Notes: generated by a model from the letters alone, not told the origin. Positions 53,226 to 61,965 are shown, counted from the first letter of the stretch. The stretch is 64,000 bases of DNA from Parerythrobacter jejuensis (GCF_039536765.1 NZ_BAAAZF010000001.1:1798001-1862000); one strand, 5' to 3'. Numbers and translations are program-made.

Positions 53226-53849
53226 TCAGCTGGTGCCAGGGTCCCGATCAAGACCGGAGGCATCTTCGCCGCCATCATCAACCGGGCCGGAGCTTTCCGG
53301 GGCCGGTAATGCAGCCCCCTCCTCGCCGGGCACTTCAGCTTGACGTTCACGCTCCAGGCGTTCCATATATTCGCGCTCGATCGACTCGACGCGCTCCTGC
53401 TCGGCAGCAGCATCAGCATCGATGGTCGAAAGTCGTTCAGCCCGGGCCGCTTCGATCAGCTGGCTGAACCTGACATTGGAACCTTCGCGACGCGCACCAT
53501 AGGCCGCATCGATCAGGTCCTGGGTGCAGCCGGTAATGCCTCCCGCGCCGCTGGGGGAGCAAGACAGCGTGCCGAAATCGCCGACAAAATCGAACCGCTC
53601 GACCCGCTGGGCCCAGGCACTGTTGGCCGGATCATCACTCAGCCTTAGTTGCTCGGGAATGCGGTAGCGTTCGCTTTCCGGCATGGTTGCAACCACCAGG
53701 ATTTCGTCACCTTCGGCCTCGGGGCGCGCATCATCGCCATAGATGATGACCATGCGCACCTTGTCGCCCGCATCGGTTTGCGCGTGGGCTGGCGCAGTCA
53801 TCGCCAGAGCTGCCATTGCGGCAAGGGAAGCGGTGGCAAAACGGATCAT
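53226..53849 (-). CDS. Periplasmic protein of unknown function
   Basis: This protein of about 207 residues has a signal peptide ending in Ala-His-Ala before Gln. The mature part has a short beta-like N-terminal segment (Val-Ile-Ile-Tyr-Gly-Asp-Asp), two cysteines near the middle (Leu-Ser-Cys and Thr-Gly-Cys), a charged helix (Arg-Val-Glu-Ser-Ile-Glu-Arg-Glu) and an acidic, Pro/Gly-rich disordered tail. I recognise no family. Upstream ATG 53897 would put 16 residues before the signal peptide, so ATG 53849 is preferred. It is between wecB and coq7 on the same strand, with gaps of about 90-110 bp. Confidence 0.7.
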   Translation of the reverse strand: MIRFATASLAAMAALAMTAPAHAQTDAGDKVRMVIIYGDDARPEAEGDEILVVATMPESERYRIPEQLRLSDDPANSAWAQRVERFDFVGDFGTLSCSPSGAGGITGCTQDLIDAAYGARREGSNVRFSQLIEAARAERLSTIDADAAAEQERVESIEREYMERLERERQAEVPGEEGAALPAPESSGPVDDGGEDASGLDRDPGTS

Positions 53850-53956
53850 GGTCGAAAGCCTTTCAATCTTTGGCCAGTTCAGGGATTCACCCAACACCGG
53901 CAGGCGTGAATAGCATATGAAGCGCTTACAGGCATTGTCCGGACGGACAACGCCGG

Positions 53957-54478
53957 TCAGACGCGCTCGCTCACCTTGATGGCGGCGCGGCAGCCGAGCC
54001 TGATAAGGCCGGACAAAAGCGGATAAGCAGGGGCATTCTCCGCGCCCGCTGCCAACGCCGCATCGCGATGCTCGCGCTCGTCCTCGCGGAACTCGTGGAT
54101 CATGGCCGCCAACTCGGGATCGGCGCCTGATTCCTCAAGCTCGTCGAGCTGGTCCGAATAGTGCTTGTCAATTTCTGTTTCGACCGCTGCGGTGCAGGCC
54201 ATCGCGGCTTCGGGCCCCAGCAAGGCCGTGCCTGCACCCAGTGCGTATCCGGCAATATTCCAGAAGGGCTGCAAGGCGGTCGGGCGAACGCCGCGCTCTG
54301 CCATCAGGGCATCAAACTTGGCGCGATGCCCCTCTTCCTGGCGGGCCATCGCGGCAATCTCACCCGAATGCGGCCCGCGGTCGCCCATGACGGCCAATTG
54401 GCCTTCATAAATCCGCGTAGCGCCGAATTCGCCGGCCTGGTCGACACGGATCATACGGTCGAGATCGGGCTTGGTCAT
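53957..54478 (-). CDS. coq7: Demethoxyubiquinone hydroxylase (Coq7)
   Basis: This 173-residue di-iron protein hydroxylates the quinone ring in ubiquinone synthesis. The iron-ligand motifs are visible: Glu in Gly-Glu-Phe-Gly-Ala, Glu-x-x-His in Gln-Glu-Glu-Gly-His, Glu in Ala-Val-Glu-Thr-Glu, and Glu-x-x-His in Asp-Glu-Arg-Glu-His. A mid-protein hydrophobic patch (Ala-Gly-Tyr-Ala-Leu-Gly-Ala-Gly-Thr-Ala-Leu) suits its peripheral membrane place. It overlaps the dsbB stop by 4 bp, so they are one operon. Confidence 0.93.
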   Translation of the reverse strand: MTKPDLDRMIRVDQAGEFGATRIYEGQLAVMGDRGPHSGEIAAMARQEEGHRAKFDALMAERGVRPTALQPFWNIAGYALGAGTALLGPEAAMACTAAVETEIDKHYSDQLDELEESGADPELAAMIHEFREDEREHRDAALAAGAENAPAYPLLSGLIRLGCRAAIKVSERV

Positions 54479-54948
54479 GCACGGCTCCTTCTGGCCAAGA
54501 GGACGAGTACTGCCACTCCAGCTAGTGTCGAAATCAGGAAATTCCAGCCGGCCAACGAAATTCCGAACAGGTCCCAGGGCGCCATATCACAGCGCACGAT
54601 GGGGGCATTCATGATCGCATCCAGCGGATCGCCGCCCTGCTCGACGGCGTTGGCACAAGCGGTGATCCCTTCCCACCAGCCATATTCGACCCCGGCATGG
54701 AAGGCGCCGATGCCGCCCGACGCCAGGATCGCAAGCGCTGCAAGGCCGACCCACAATGTGCGGGGTGCCGCGAAAGACCCGACCAGCGCGAGGCCAACGG
54801 CGGCAAAATGCGGCCAGCGCTGCCACAGGCACATCTCACACGGATAGAGGCCAAAGCCGTATTGCCCGATATAGGCGCCCGCCAGCAGCAGCGCAGGGAT
54901 AGCGAGCGCAATTTGCCGGGCCAGCCGCTCCGATGGTGTTTCGATCAT
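54475..54948 (-). CDS. dsbB: Disulfide bond formation protein B
   Basis: This 157-residue protein has four membrane helices. The first active-site pair is Cys-Glu-Met-Cys-Leu-Trp-Gln-Arg-Trp-Pro. The second pair is Cys in Ile-Thr-Ala-Cys and Cys in Val-Arg-Cys-Asp-Met-Ala. It passes electrons from periplasmic DsbA to quinone, which fits its pairing with coq7. ATG 54948 is the start, since the longer in-frame start at 55023 gives a Cys/Arg-rich leader that runs into the protease gene. The start is about 20 bp after the ctpA stop. Confidence 0.9.
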   Translation of the reverse strand: MIETPSERLARQIALAIPALLLAGAYIGQYGFGLYPCEMCLWQRWPHFAAVGLALVGSFAAPRTLWVGLAALAILASGGIGAFHAGVEYGWWEGITACANAVEQGGDPLDAIMNAPIVRCDMAPWDLFGISLAGWNFLISTLAGVAVLVLLARRSRA

Positions 54949-54967
54949 GACGCTACCCCATAGGGTG

Positions 54968-56305
54968 TTAGTCGCGCAGGGCAACCGAGCTTGGCGTAGT
55001 CCGCCGCAGCGTCTGCAAGGCATAATGGAGCTGGAAATCTTCGATGCCCTGCTCCTTCAGCTCTGCTGCTGTCAGCTTGAATCGCGGATCGTCCTGTTTG
55101 TCCGCCTCCAGCTCTTCATCCTTGAGGCCGACTTCGTTGACCAGATGACCGCGCAAATCGGATTCGCGCAGCTGAAATTTCTTGCGCTTTTCCCAATCCG
55201 GATCGGAAATCTGGGGCACCGCAATATCGGGCTTGATGCCGCCTTCCTGGACCGATTTTCCAGCCGGCGTGAAATAGCGTGCTGTGGTCAGCTTCAGGGC
55301 GGCATCGCGGCCCAACGGCAACAGCGACTGGACGCTGCCCTTGCCGAAGCTGCGCTCTCCCATCACCAGCGCCCGGCGATGATCCTGCAGGGCACCTGCA
55401 ACAATTTCCGAGGCCGAAGCAGAACCGGCATCGATCAGTACGATCATCGGCACGTCACTGGCGATATCGCCGCGGAAGACCGTTTCGGCATCGTAGAGTA
55501 TTGTTTCGCCGCGTGCACGGCCCCGCTGCGACACGATCCGGCCCTTGTCGAGGAACAGGTCTGACAGCGCCACGGCTTCATCAAGCGAGCCGCCCGGGTT
55601 CGAGCGCAAATCGAGCAACAGGCCATTGACCCGCCCCGCCGATTTTTCGCGGATGGATTGCCATGCCGCCAGCACGTCTGCGCCGACATCGCGGGAAAAT
55701 TCGTTGACCGTGATCACACCGATGCGACCGGGCTTGAGTTCGTGAGTGACCGGCTCCAGCTCGATCACGCCGCGTGTCACGGTCAGATCGAACGGCTCGT
55801 CACGGCCGGGGCGGAATACAGTCAGGCGGATAGACGACCCTGCGACCCCGCGCATGCGTTGTACCGCTTCGTCCAGATCGCCGCCATAAATCAGTTCGCC
55901 ATCGAGATGCGTGATAAAGTCGCCCGCCTTCATGCCCGCCTGCTCGGCCGGGCTGCCACGGAACGGGCTGATGACCTTCACCGCGCCATCTTCCATCACC
56001 ACCGACAGCCCCAGGCCGGAGTAATTGCCATCAATCAGCGTCTCGAGGCGCTGGAGATCACCGCCGTCGAGATAGGCGGAGTGCGGATCGAGCGATGCCA
56101 GCATCCCGTCGATTGCACCACGAATCAGTTTCTCGTCATCAACCGGCTCGACATAGCTCGCTTTGACCCGCTGATAAGTCGCAAACAGCTTGGCAAATTC
56201 CGGGCCAGCGCGCCCTTCAACCTGCGCAAATCCGGCGGTTGTCGCCGGAATCAGCGCCACGGCAGTCACCAGGGCAGCAGAGCGAACGAGGTTGGCGATT
56301 TTCAT
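54968..56305 (-). CDS. S41 C-terminal processing protease (CtpA-like)
   Basis: This 445-residue protein has a signal peptide. It has an N-terminal helical part, a PDZ domain (Gly-Leu-Gly-Leu-Ser-Val-Val and Gly-Asp-Phe-Ile-Thr-His-Leu-Asp-Gly), and an S41 protease core. The core has Leu-Arg-Ser-Asn-Pro-Gly-Gly-Ser and Gly-Ser-Ala-Ser-Ala-Ser-Glu-Ile with the catalytic Ser. Arg-Ser-Phe-Gly-Lys-Gly carries the catalytic Lys. Pro-Asp-Ile lies in the C-terminal half. It is a periplasmic or membrane-attached protease, often acting on cell-wall or lipoprotein targets. It probably starts the ctpA-dsbB-coq7 run. The 272 bp upstream, shared with the divergent epimerase gene, hold no recognised RNA gene. 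Confidence 0.93.
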   Translation of the reverse strand: MKIANLVRSAALVTAVALIPATTAGFAQVEGRAGPEFAKLFATYQRVKASYVEPVDDEKLIRGAIDGMLASLDPHSAYLDGGDLQRLETLIDGNYSGLGLSVVMEDGAVKVISPFRGSPAEQAGMKAGDFITHLDGELIYGGDLDEAVQRMRGVAGSSIRLTVFRPGRDEPFDLTVTRGVIELEPVTHELKPGRIGVITVNEFSRDVGADVLAAWQSIREKSAGRVNGLLLDLRSNPGGSLDEAVALSDLFLDKGRIVSQRGRARGETILYDAETVFRGDIASDVPMIVLIDAGSASASEIVAGALQDHRRALVMGERSFGKGSVQSLLPLGRDAALKLTTARYFTPAGKSVQEGGIKPDIAVPQISDPDWEKRKKFQLRESDLRGHLVNEVGLKDEELEADKQDDPRFKLTAAELKEQGIEDFQLHYALQTLRRTTPSSVALRD

Positions 56306-56577
56306 ACGAATGTCTCTCTCAGCACAGGCGTTTTGTATCGCCTAGAGCAGGTTAATGCCAGATGAGGTACATCGGCTTTGATGTCGTTCGTCCCGGAGCG
56401 GGGCAACGCCGGTCGAAATATTACTCGCGCTACCGCCTGTTCCGCCGACCACTGCCGAACCTGAGAGGAGGCAAGCTTGACGAGACGTTTACCAGAGCTT
56501 GATAGGGAGCGCTGTAAGGGAAGTTCATCAGTGGACGGCCATGTTTCCGCCATGATCACTCGAGAAAGATTATTCTG

Positions 56578-57576
56578 ATGCATGTCCTAGTCACCGGTGC
56601 CGCAGGGTTTATTGGCGCAGCCTTGTCTGAACGCCTTGCACAAGGCGGACATAAAGTGACCGGCTTGGACAACCTAAATGATTATTACCCGGTCAGCTTG
56701 AAAAATGATCGTCTGAAGCGGCTCTACAGCAAGGGCGGCGGGCATTTCGAGTTCCGCAAGGTCGATTTTGCCGACCACGCAGAATTGAATGCCTCCCTGG
56801 CAAACACCGACTTTGAAGCGATCGTCCACCTTGGGGCGCAGGCGGGTGTGCGTTACTCTCTCGAGAACCCACATGCTTATGTGCAGTCCAATTTGGTCGG
56901 GCATTTCAACATTCTCGAGTTGGCCCGGACGCGGTCGATTCCCAACACGGTCTATGCCAGCTCATCCTCCGTGTACGGGACAAACACGCCAGCACCATTC
57001 TCGGAAGAAGAGCGGGCCGATCGCCCCGTATCGCTTTACGCGGCCACCAAGCGGGCCGATGAATTGCTAAGCGAGAGCTATGCTCATTTGTACCGCCTGC
57101 CACTCACGGGACTGCGGTTCTTCACCGTCTACGGCCCTTTTGGGCGGCCTGACATGATGCCTTGGATATTCGCAGACAAGATCTTGCGGGGTATCCCCAT
57201 CCCGGTGTTCAACAATGGCGAGATGGAGCGAGATTTCACCTATATCGACGATATTGTTGACGGCATTGTCGCTTGTTTGGCCAAGCCTCCAGTGGATAAT
57301 GGCGCAGCGAAACCGGGAGGATCAGTTTCGCCGCATGCGGTGTACAATATCGGCAATAGCCGCCCTGAAAAGCTTCTCGACGTGATCGAAATTATGGAAG
57401 CAGCCTGCGATCGTAAAGCGGTTTTGGAAATGTTGCCCATGCAGAAGGGCGATGTGACGCAAACCTATGCCGATGTGAGCGCGATGAAACGAGATTTCGG
57501 CTATGCCCCTAAGATTTCGGTGCGCGAGGGCATGCGCCGCTACATCGACTGGTTCCGCAACTATCATTCACTCTAG
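56578..57576 (+). CDS. NAD-dependent epimerase (UDP-glucuronate 4-epimerase-like)
   Basis: This 332-residue extended SDR has Thr-Gly-Ala-Ala-Gly-Phe-Ile-Gly (NAD loop), Gly-Leu-Asp-Asn-Leu-Asn-Asp-Tyr-Tyr and Leu-Gly-Ala-Gln-Ala-Gly-Val-Arg-Tyr-Ser. The catalytic Tyr-Ala-Ala-Thr-Lys follows, then Phe-Thr-Val-Tyr-Gly-Pro. The early Asn-Asp-Tyr-Tyr-Pro and Ala-Gly-Val-Arg-Tyr-Ser are usual for UDP-GlcA 4-epimerases, giving UDP-galacturonate. It reads less GC-rich than its neighbours. It lies alone between the divergent ctpA and the convergent EnvC-like gene (4-bp stop overlap), so it may be an acquired sugar gene. Confidence 0.9.
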   Translation: MHVLVTGAAGFIGAALSERLAQGGHKVTGLDNLNDYYPVSLKNDRLKRLYSKGGGHFEFRKVDFADHAELNASLANTDFEAIVHLGAQAGVRYSLENPHAYVQSNLVGHFNILELARTRSIPNTVYASSSSVYGTNTPAPFSEEERADRPVSLYAATKRADELLSESYAHLYRLPLTGLRFFTVYGPFGRPDMMPWIFADKILRGIPIPVFNNGEMERDFTYIDDIVDGIVACLAKPPVDNGAAKPGGSVSPHAVYNIGNSRPEKLLDVIEIMEAACDRKAVLEMLPMQKGDVTQTYADVSAMKRDFGYAPKISVREGMRRYIDWFRNYHSL

Positions 57577-58817
57577 CCGATGAAATCGAGCGGATTGACC
57601 GGTTCGCCTGCGCGCCGCAATTCGAGCGTGACTTCAGGCTGATCGACCCCCGCAACGCCCAATGGGCCGCCGCCGACCAGCTCCTCGCCGACATCGACAT
57701 CAGTACGGGCCAGTCCCGTGATCAGGCTGGTCCATCCCGCGCCATGTTCGATAATCACGATCCGTCCAAATCCGCGATAGGGCCCGGCAAAAGCGACCCG
57801 GCCTGCTGCAGGAGCGATAACCTGCGCACCGGCCCGCGGCGACAATGTCACCCCTTCATTGCGCACGCCGCCATCGGAAATCGATCCAAACCCCAGCAAA
57901 GTCTGCCCCGTGACAGGCAATTGCAGGCCCACCGGAGCGAGACCGGCTCCGCTCGTCGGCGTTTCGGATGTAGTAGGCGCAACGGCCGCAACTCGGGCTT
58001 GCGCGGGGACGTTAGGCCGCAGGATCGGGCCGGGCAAAGCGGCGAGCTCGTCCCGCAAAGAGCCAGCCTCTCCCAAGCGGTCGATTAATCCGCCCAGATC
58101 GCGCGCTTCCTCCGCCAGCGCCAGCGCCCGTTCGGTCTCGCGCGCCGCATCGCCGCTGCGTTGGCGCGATTCAATCCGTTGCCGGGTTTCTACCGCCGCG
58201 AGCCGCTGGCGCCGTTGGCCCAACTCCTCCTGTTGGTCGTTGAGGGCAGCAACCGCCTGTCTTGCCTCTCCTTCAAGCGCCCGCCCGCGATCAATTTCAG
58301 CCCGCAAAGCCGCCGTGCGTGCGCGCACTTGCGGTATCGTGGTCTCCAGCATTGCCCGCAGATAGACAGTCTCACGCAGCGATCCGGGGCGCAGGATAGA
58401 CAAGCCGAGCGGACGGCGTGCAAATTTCTGCAACGCCCCGGTTAGCCGGACCAGCGGCTCCCGCCGTTCCGCCAAACGCCGCACCAATTGTTGACGCTGG
58501 CTTTCAATCAGCCCGATCCGCGCTTCTGCGGCGCCGATCTTTGCTTCGGATTCCTGGATCCGCGCCGCCAGCGCTGCAGCCTCTTGTGCGGTCTTTTCCG
58601 CTTCCTGCGTCGCCAGACGGGCCGCCTGTTCCAATTCGGCCCCGCGGGACGCTGCCTCGGCCGCCTGGGCTTGGGCGCGCGCCATCGAGGCACGAATGTC
58701 GTTCGGATCTTCCAGGCCCGTTGCAGACTGGGCCATCACACCAGCAGTATGCATCGCAAGCCCGACACCGGCGGCGACAAACGCTACGGACAAAAAAGGC
58801 AAGGCATACCGGGTCAT
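57573..58817 (-). CDS. EnvC-like murein hydrolase activator with degenerate M23 domain
   Basis: This 414-residue protein has a signal peptide, a long coiled coil (about 40-250, Ala/Glu/Arg-rich) and a C-terminal LytM/M23 domain (300-414). The metal site is lost. Where active enzymes have His-x3-Asp there is Asn320-x3-Thr324, and the His-x-His is Thr397-x-Glu399; only a His at 358 remains. Such degenerate LytM proteins, as with EnvC, activate amidases during division rather than cut peptidoglycan. ATG 58817 has an AGGGTGA site and lies right after the rlmH stop, so they are co-expressed. Confidence 0.9.
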   Translation of the reverse strand: MTRYALPFLSVAFVAAGVGLAMHTAGVMAQSATGLEDPNDIRASMARAQAQAAEAASRGAELEQAARLATQEAEKTAQEAAALAARIQESEAKIGAAEARIGLIESQRQQLVRRLAERREPLVRLTGALQKFARRPLGLSILRPGSLRETVYLRAMLETTIPQVRARTAALRAEIDRGRALEGEARQAVAALNDQQEELGQRRQRLAAVETRQRIESRQRSGDAARETERALALAEEARDLGGLIDRLGEAGSLRDELAALPGPILRPNVPAQARVAAVAPTTSETPTSGAGLAPVGLQLPVTGQTLLGFGSISDGGVRNEGVTLSPRAGAQVIAPAAGRVAFAGPYRGFGRIVIIEHGAGWTSLITGLARTDVDVGEELVGGGPLGVAGVDQPEVTLELRRAGEPVNPLDFIG

Positions 58818-58821
58818 TGCG

Positions 58822-59244
58822 TCACCCTGCACGATGATACGGGTGGCCTGCAAGAATGCTGGTGGCGCGATAAAGCTGTTCCATCAACATCGCGCGGGCG
58901 AGCAAATGAGGCCAAGTGGCTGAACCGAAGGCCAGCAGCAGGTCCGCATCCGCGCGATCGGCAGGCGAATGGCCATCTGCAGCGCCCAGGACGAAGCGAG
59001 CTTCGCGTATGCCGCCATCGCGCCATTTCTCGAGTGTGGCCGCCAATTCCTGCGACGACAAGTCATTGCCGCGCTCGTCGAGAAGCACAGTTTTGAAAGG
59101 CGATTGGGGGTCGGGGATTCTCCCGCCGGTTTCAGGCAATTCGGTCAGCTTGACCGGCCATGTCAGCCTTTTGTCATAGCGGGCGACCAGGTCGGCTTCC
59201 GGCGACCGGGCAATCTTCCCGCGAGCAATGACATGCAACAGCAT
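58822..59244 (-). CDS. rlmH: 23S rRNA pseudouridine-1915 N3-methyltransferase
   Basis: This 140-residue SPOUT-class methyltransferase modifies 23S rRNA helix 69. The SAM-knot block Phe-Val-Leu-Gly-Ala-Ala-Asp-Gly-His lies mid-protein, with Tyr-Asp-Lys-Arg-Leu near the N-terminus. Glu-Gln-Leu-Tyr-Arg-Ala near the C-terminus and a final Tyr-His-Arg are conserved. Length is a little under the E. coli 155. The order rsfS-rlmH-envC is common in alphaproteobacteria. Confidence 0.93.
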   Translation of the reverse strand: MLLHVIARGKIARSPEADLVARYDKRLTWPVKLTELPETGGRIPDPQSPFKTVLLDERGNDLSSQELAATLEKWRDGGIREARFVLGAADGHSPADRADADLLLAFGSATWPHLLARAMLMEQLYRATSILAGHPYHRAG

Positions 59245-59283
59245 GGCCGCCCCTTACGTCACGCGCCACCGGGCGACAACGCT

Positions 59284-59327
59284 TGATCGGAGGCTGATCG
59301 GGCCCGGATCGGGCCCTGATCAGGCGG
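59284..59327. repeat. Four-copy 11-bp imperfect tandem repeat/hairpin at rsfS 3' end
   Basis: Four 11-bp units, each with GATC at bases 2-5, run in tandem: TGATCGGAGGC, TGATCGGGCCC, GGATCGGGCCC and TGATCAGGCGG. Units 2-4 also form an inverted repeat (59295-59322) with a 5-nt loop. The last unit covers the rsfS stop codon. There is no T-run, so it is not a standard terminator. Confidence 0.6.
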
Positions 59328-59754
59328 TGCCGGTTGGTACGGGCGGTGCGTCGCCGAAGGCCCACATGCGTTCGAGATTGTAGAAGCTGCGCACTTCCGG
59401 GCGAAACAGGTGGACAACCACGTCCCCGGCATCAACCAGCACCCAATCTGCGGCTGGCAAACCTTCGAGGCGGACAGGGCCGTGGCCGGCCTGCTTGATC
59501 GACTCGGCCAGCTTCTGCGCGATCGAGGCGACCTGGCGGGTCGAGCGACCCGAAGCAATCACCATGTGATCGGCAATCGAGGATTTGCCTTCCAGCGGGA
59601 CCGAGACGACATCTTGCGCCTGGTCCTCGTCCAACTGCTCGAGAACGAGCGCGTGGAGCGTGCCGGGCTCTGCCTCAGCCATTGCGGGTGAAGCGCCGGG
59701 TGCGGGCGAGGGGGTTTGCGCCGGTGTCATGGGCGAGGTGGATACTCCTGTCAT
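59320..59754 (-). CDS. rsfS: Ribosome silencing factor RsfS
   Basis: This protein of up to 144 residues has the RsfS (DUF143/Iojap) domain in the C-terminal 110. Leu-Asp-Glu-Asp-Gln-Ala-Gln-Asp-Val opens it, followed by Ala-Asp-His-Met-Val-Ile-Ala-Ser-Gly-Arg-Ser, Arg-Gln-Val, Trp-Val-Leu-Val-Asp-Ala-Gly-Asp-Val-Val-Val-His and Tyr-Asn-Leu-Glu-Arg-Met-Trp. It binds uL14 and blocks subunit joining when nutrients are low. The first 25 residues are Pro/Ala/Thr-rich with three possible ATGs (59754, 59730 and 59682), none with a strong site. It is 36 bp after nadD. Confidence 0.92.
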   Translation of the reverse strand: MTGVSTSPMTPAQTPSPAPGASPAMAEAEPGTLHALVLEQLDEDQAQDVVSVPLEGKSSIADHMVIASGRSTRQVASIAQKLAESIKQAGHGPVRLEGLPAADWVLVDAGDVVVHLFRPEVRSFYNLERMWAFGDAPPVPTGTA

Positions 59755-59790
59755 TCGGGTAAGGTGGGGATGGTCGGGGCCGATTGCGAG

Positions 59791-60465
59791 TCATGCAGCG
59801 GGCGCCGCCTGCCCACGGCTGGAACGGTCGAAAACCTGTCGGTGGGTGACCTGGTCAAACAGCGGGCCGGTGCCATACCGGCTCGCCCAGTCCGGATCGG
59901 CACGGCGGATTGCCGTGGCCGAACGTGGATCCGGATCGAAACGTAAATTCACCAGGCTCGGCGCGCTCCATACACCCCGTTTGCGAAAAACGGCTGGAGA
60001 GACGCGATGCCCCCGCAGCCATGCCATTGCGGGGCTTGCAACAGCTTGGGCATCATAACCAGGCCGGGCGATCACCGCAATCGGCATCATACGCGCAATA
60101 TCCCGCCACGCCTTCCACCGGTGGAACTGGGCCAGATTGTCTGACCCCATCAGCCAGAGGAAATCGCGTTTGGGGAAGCGCCCGGTCAATGCGCGCAGAG
60201 TGTTCACGGTGTAGCGGGTGCCCAGCGTTTGCTCGATCGCAGTGACACGGATCGGCGCATTGCGCGCCTGTACCAATGCCGAGCGGTAGCGCGCAGCAAT
60301 AGGCGCCATGCCCTTTCTCGGTTTGAGCGGATTGCCCGGCGAAACCAGCCACCAGACTTCATCCAGCCCCAATGCCTGCATCGCGAACAGGGAAATCCGG
60401 CGATGCCCGCCATGGGCTGGATTGAAACTGCCGCCGAGCAGGCCGGTGCGGACAGGGGCCGTCAA
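59791..60465 (-). CDS. nadD: Nicotinate-nucleotide adenylyltransferase
   Basis: This 224-residue enzyme transfers AMP to nicotinate mononucleotide in NAD synthesis. The Gly-Gly-Ser-Phe-Asn-Pro-Ala-His-Gly-Gly-His motif is at the N-terminus, Gly-Ser-Asp-Asn-Leu in the middle, and Ser-Ala-Thr-Ala-Ile-Arg near the C-terminus (the family Ser-x-Thr-x-Ile-Arg). I prefer TTG 60465, which makes a TTGA overlap with the proA stop and begins just before the family core. ATG 60498 would add 11 residues and lacks a ribosome site. Confidence 0.92.
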   Translation of the reverse strand: MTAPVRTGLLGGSFNPAHGGHRRISLFAMQALGLDEVWWLVSPGNPLKPRKGMAPIAARYRSALVQARNAPIRVTAIEQTLGTRYTVNTLRALTGRFPKRDFLWLMGSDNLAQFHRWKAWRDIARMMPIAVIARPGYDAQAVASPAMAWLRGHRVSPAVFRKRGVWSAPSLVNLRFDPDPRSATAIRRADPDWASRYGTGPLFDQVTHRQVFDRSSRGQAAPAA

Positions 60466-61736
60466 GGGCGCGCCTGACCCGTGCCGCGCACGATCCATTT
60501 GTAAGTTGTCAGCCCCTCAAGCGCGACGGGCCCTCGGGCATGTAAACGACCGGTCGCGATGCCAATTTCCGCGCCGAGGCCGAATTCACCACCATCGGCA
60601 AATTGGGAGGATGCATTGTGCATTACAATCGCCGAATCGACCTGTGCGAGAAATGCGTCGGCAACATCCTGCGCCTCGGTCACGATCGCATCGGTATGGC
60701 CCGATGAATGGCGCGCAATATGATCGAGTGCAGGCTCTATCCCGTCAACAATCGCGACAGACAGCACAGGAGCAAGATACTCGGTGTCCCAATCCTCGCC
60801 CGAGGCGGGCGTGATACGGGGGTCCAACGCTGTGGCGCGGCCATCCCCACGCACTTCACAGCCCGCATCGAGCAGCGCGCCCAGCACCTGCCTGGCAGCG
60901 CCAAAGCCGGCATCGATCAGCAATGTCTCCATCGCTCCGCAAATGCCGGTGCGGCGCATTTTCGCATTGGTCGCCAGAGCCACGGCCATGTCAGGCGACG
61001 CTTGGGCATCGATGTAAGTGTGGCAAATCCCATCGAGATGGGCGAGCACCGGAACCCGCGCTTCGTCCTGAACACGCGAGACCAGCGATTTGCCCCCTCG
61101 CGGCACGATCATGTCGATCTGTCCGCTGGCCCCCAGCATGGCGCCGACAGCGGCGCGATCCTGTGTCGGGATCAACTGGACCACGTCGGGGGACACGCCA
61201 CCTGTGGCGAGACCTTCGACAAAAGCGGCATGGATCGCGCGATTGGAGTGCACCGCTTCACTGCCACCGCGCAGGATCGCTGCATTGCCGCTGCGCACGC
61301 ATAGCGCAGCCGCATCGGCAGTAACATTGGGGCGACTTTCATAAATGATGCCGATTACGCCGATGGGGATGCGAACACGCGCGAGGTGCAAGCCGTTGGG
61401 CCGTTCCGTCTGGTCGATTGTCTCGCCGACGGGGTCGGGGAGCCCGGCAACCGCGTCCACTGCATCGGCGATCGCTGTCAGCCTGGCGCCATCAAGGGCC
61501 AGCCGATCGAGCAGCGCCTCCGAAAGGCCGCGCGCGCGTCCAGCCGAGACATCTTGCTGATTTGCTTCAAGAATTTGCGCGGACTGCCTGCGCAACGCGG
61601 TGGCTGCAAGCCGCAAGGCAGCGGCCCGTTCACCGGAAGAAACCAGCGCCAGCGAGCGTTGCGCCTCCCGGGCACGCAGGGAGAGATCACCGACAAGCGA
61701 TTCGAATTCACAGGAAGATTCGGCCGGCGTTGAAAT
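60462..61736 (-). CDS. proA: Glutamate-5-semialdehyde dehydrogenase, probable ATT start
   Basis: This 424-residue enzyme reduces glutamyl phosphate in proline synthesis. Visible are Pro-Ile-Gly-Val-Ile-Gly-Ile-Ile-Tyr-Glu-Ser-Arg-Pro-Asn-Val, Lys-Ser-Leu, Gly-Ile-Cys-Gly-Ala-Met-Glu-Thr-Leu-Leu (catalytic Cys) and Phe-Gly-Leu-Gly-Ala-Glu-Ile-Gly-Ile. The only ATG/GTG/TTG start in frame, TTG 61616, would cut off about 40 conserved residues (Arg-Glu-Ala-Gln-Arg-Ser-Leu-Ala, then Ser-Ser-Gly-Glu-Arg). The frame runs on without a stop to ATT 61736, which has AAAGGA 7 bp before it. So ATT is the best start. Confidence 0.9.
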   Translation of the reverse strand: MSTPAESSCEFESLVGDLSLRAREAQRSLALVSSGERAAALRLAATALRRQSAQILEANQQDVSAGRARGLSEALLDRLALDGARLTAIADAVDAVAGLPDPVGETIDQTERPNGLHLARVRIPIGVIGIIYESRPNVTADAAALCVRSGNAAILRGGSEAVHSNRAIHAAFVEGLATGGVSPDVVQLIPTQDRAAVGAMLGASGQIDMIVPRGGKSLVSRVQDEARVPVLAHLDGICHTYIDAQASPDMAVALATNAKMRRTGICGAMETLLIDAGFGAARQVLGALLDAGCEVRGDGRATALDPRITPASGEDWDTEYLAPVLSVAIVDGIEPALDHIARHSSGHTDAIVTEAQDVADAFLAQVDSAIVMHNASSQFADGGEFGLGAEIGIATGRLHARGPVALEGLTTYKWIVRGTGQARP

Positions 61737-61965
61737 TCGGTATTCCTTTCAAGAGCTTGTTCAACCTAGCTTTGCAGGGGCGATTGGCAAAGCCGAGGGG
61801 CACATTGACAGCGATCCCTACCGCAGCGCGACATTCTGGCAAGGCCCCAACCATTCATCGCGGGACTCGCTCGACTCGGCGGTTACAACGGTTACCGGAT
61901 TCGACCCCCGTCGATTCCCTTGCTAGCGGCCCTGCGGGACAGAAAATACCAAAAGTGGGGTCGCA

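Noticed and set aside
56428-56437. ops/JUMPstart-like GGCGGTAGCG on the minus strand
   Set aside because: It precedes a protease gene, not polysaccharide genes, and the following bases depart from the RfaH ops consensus.
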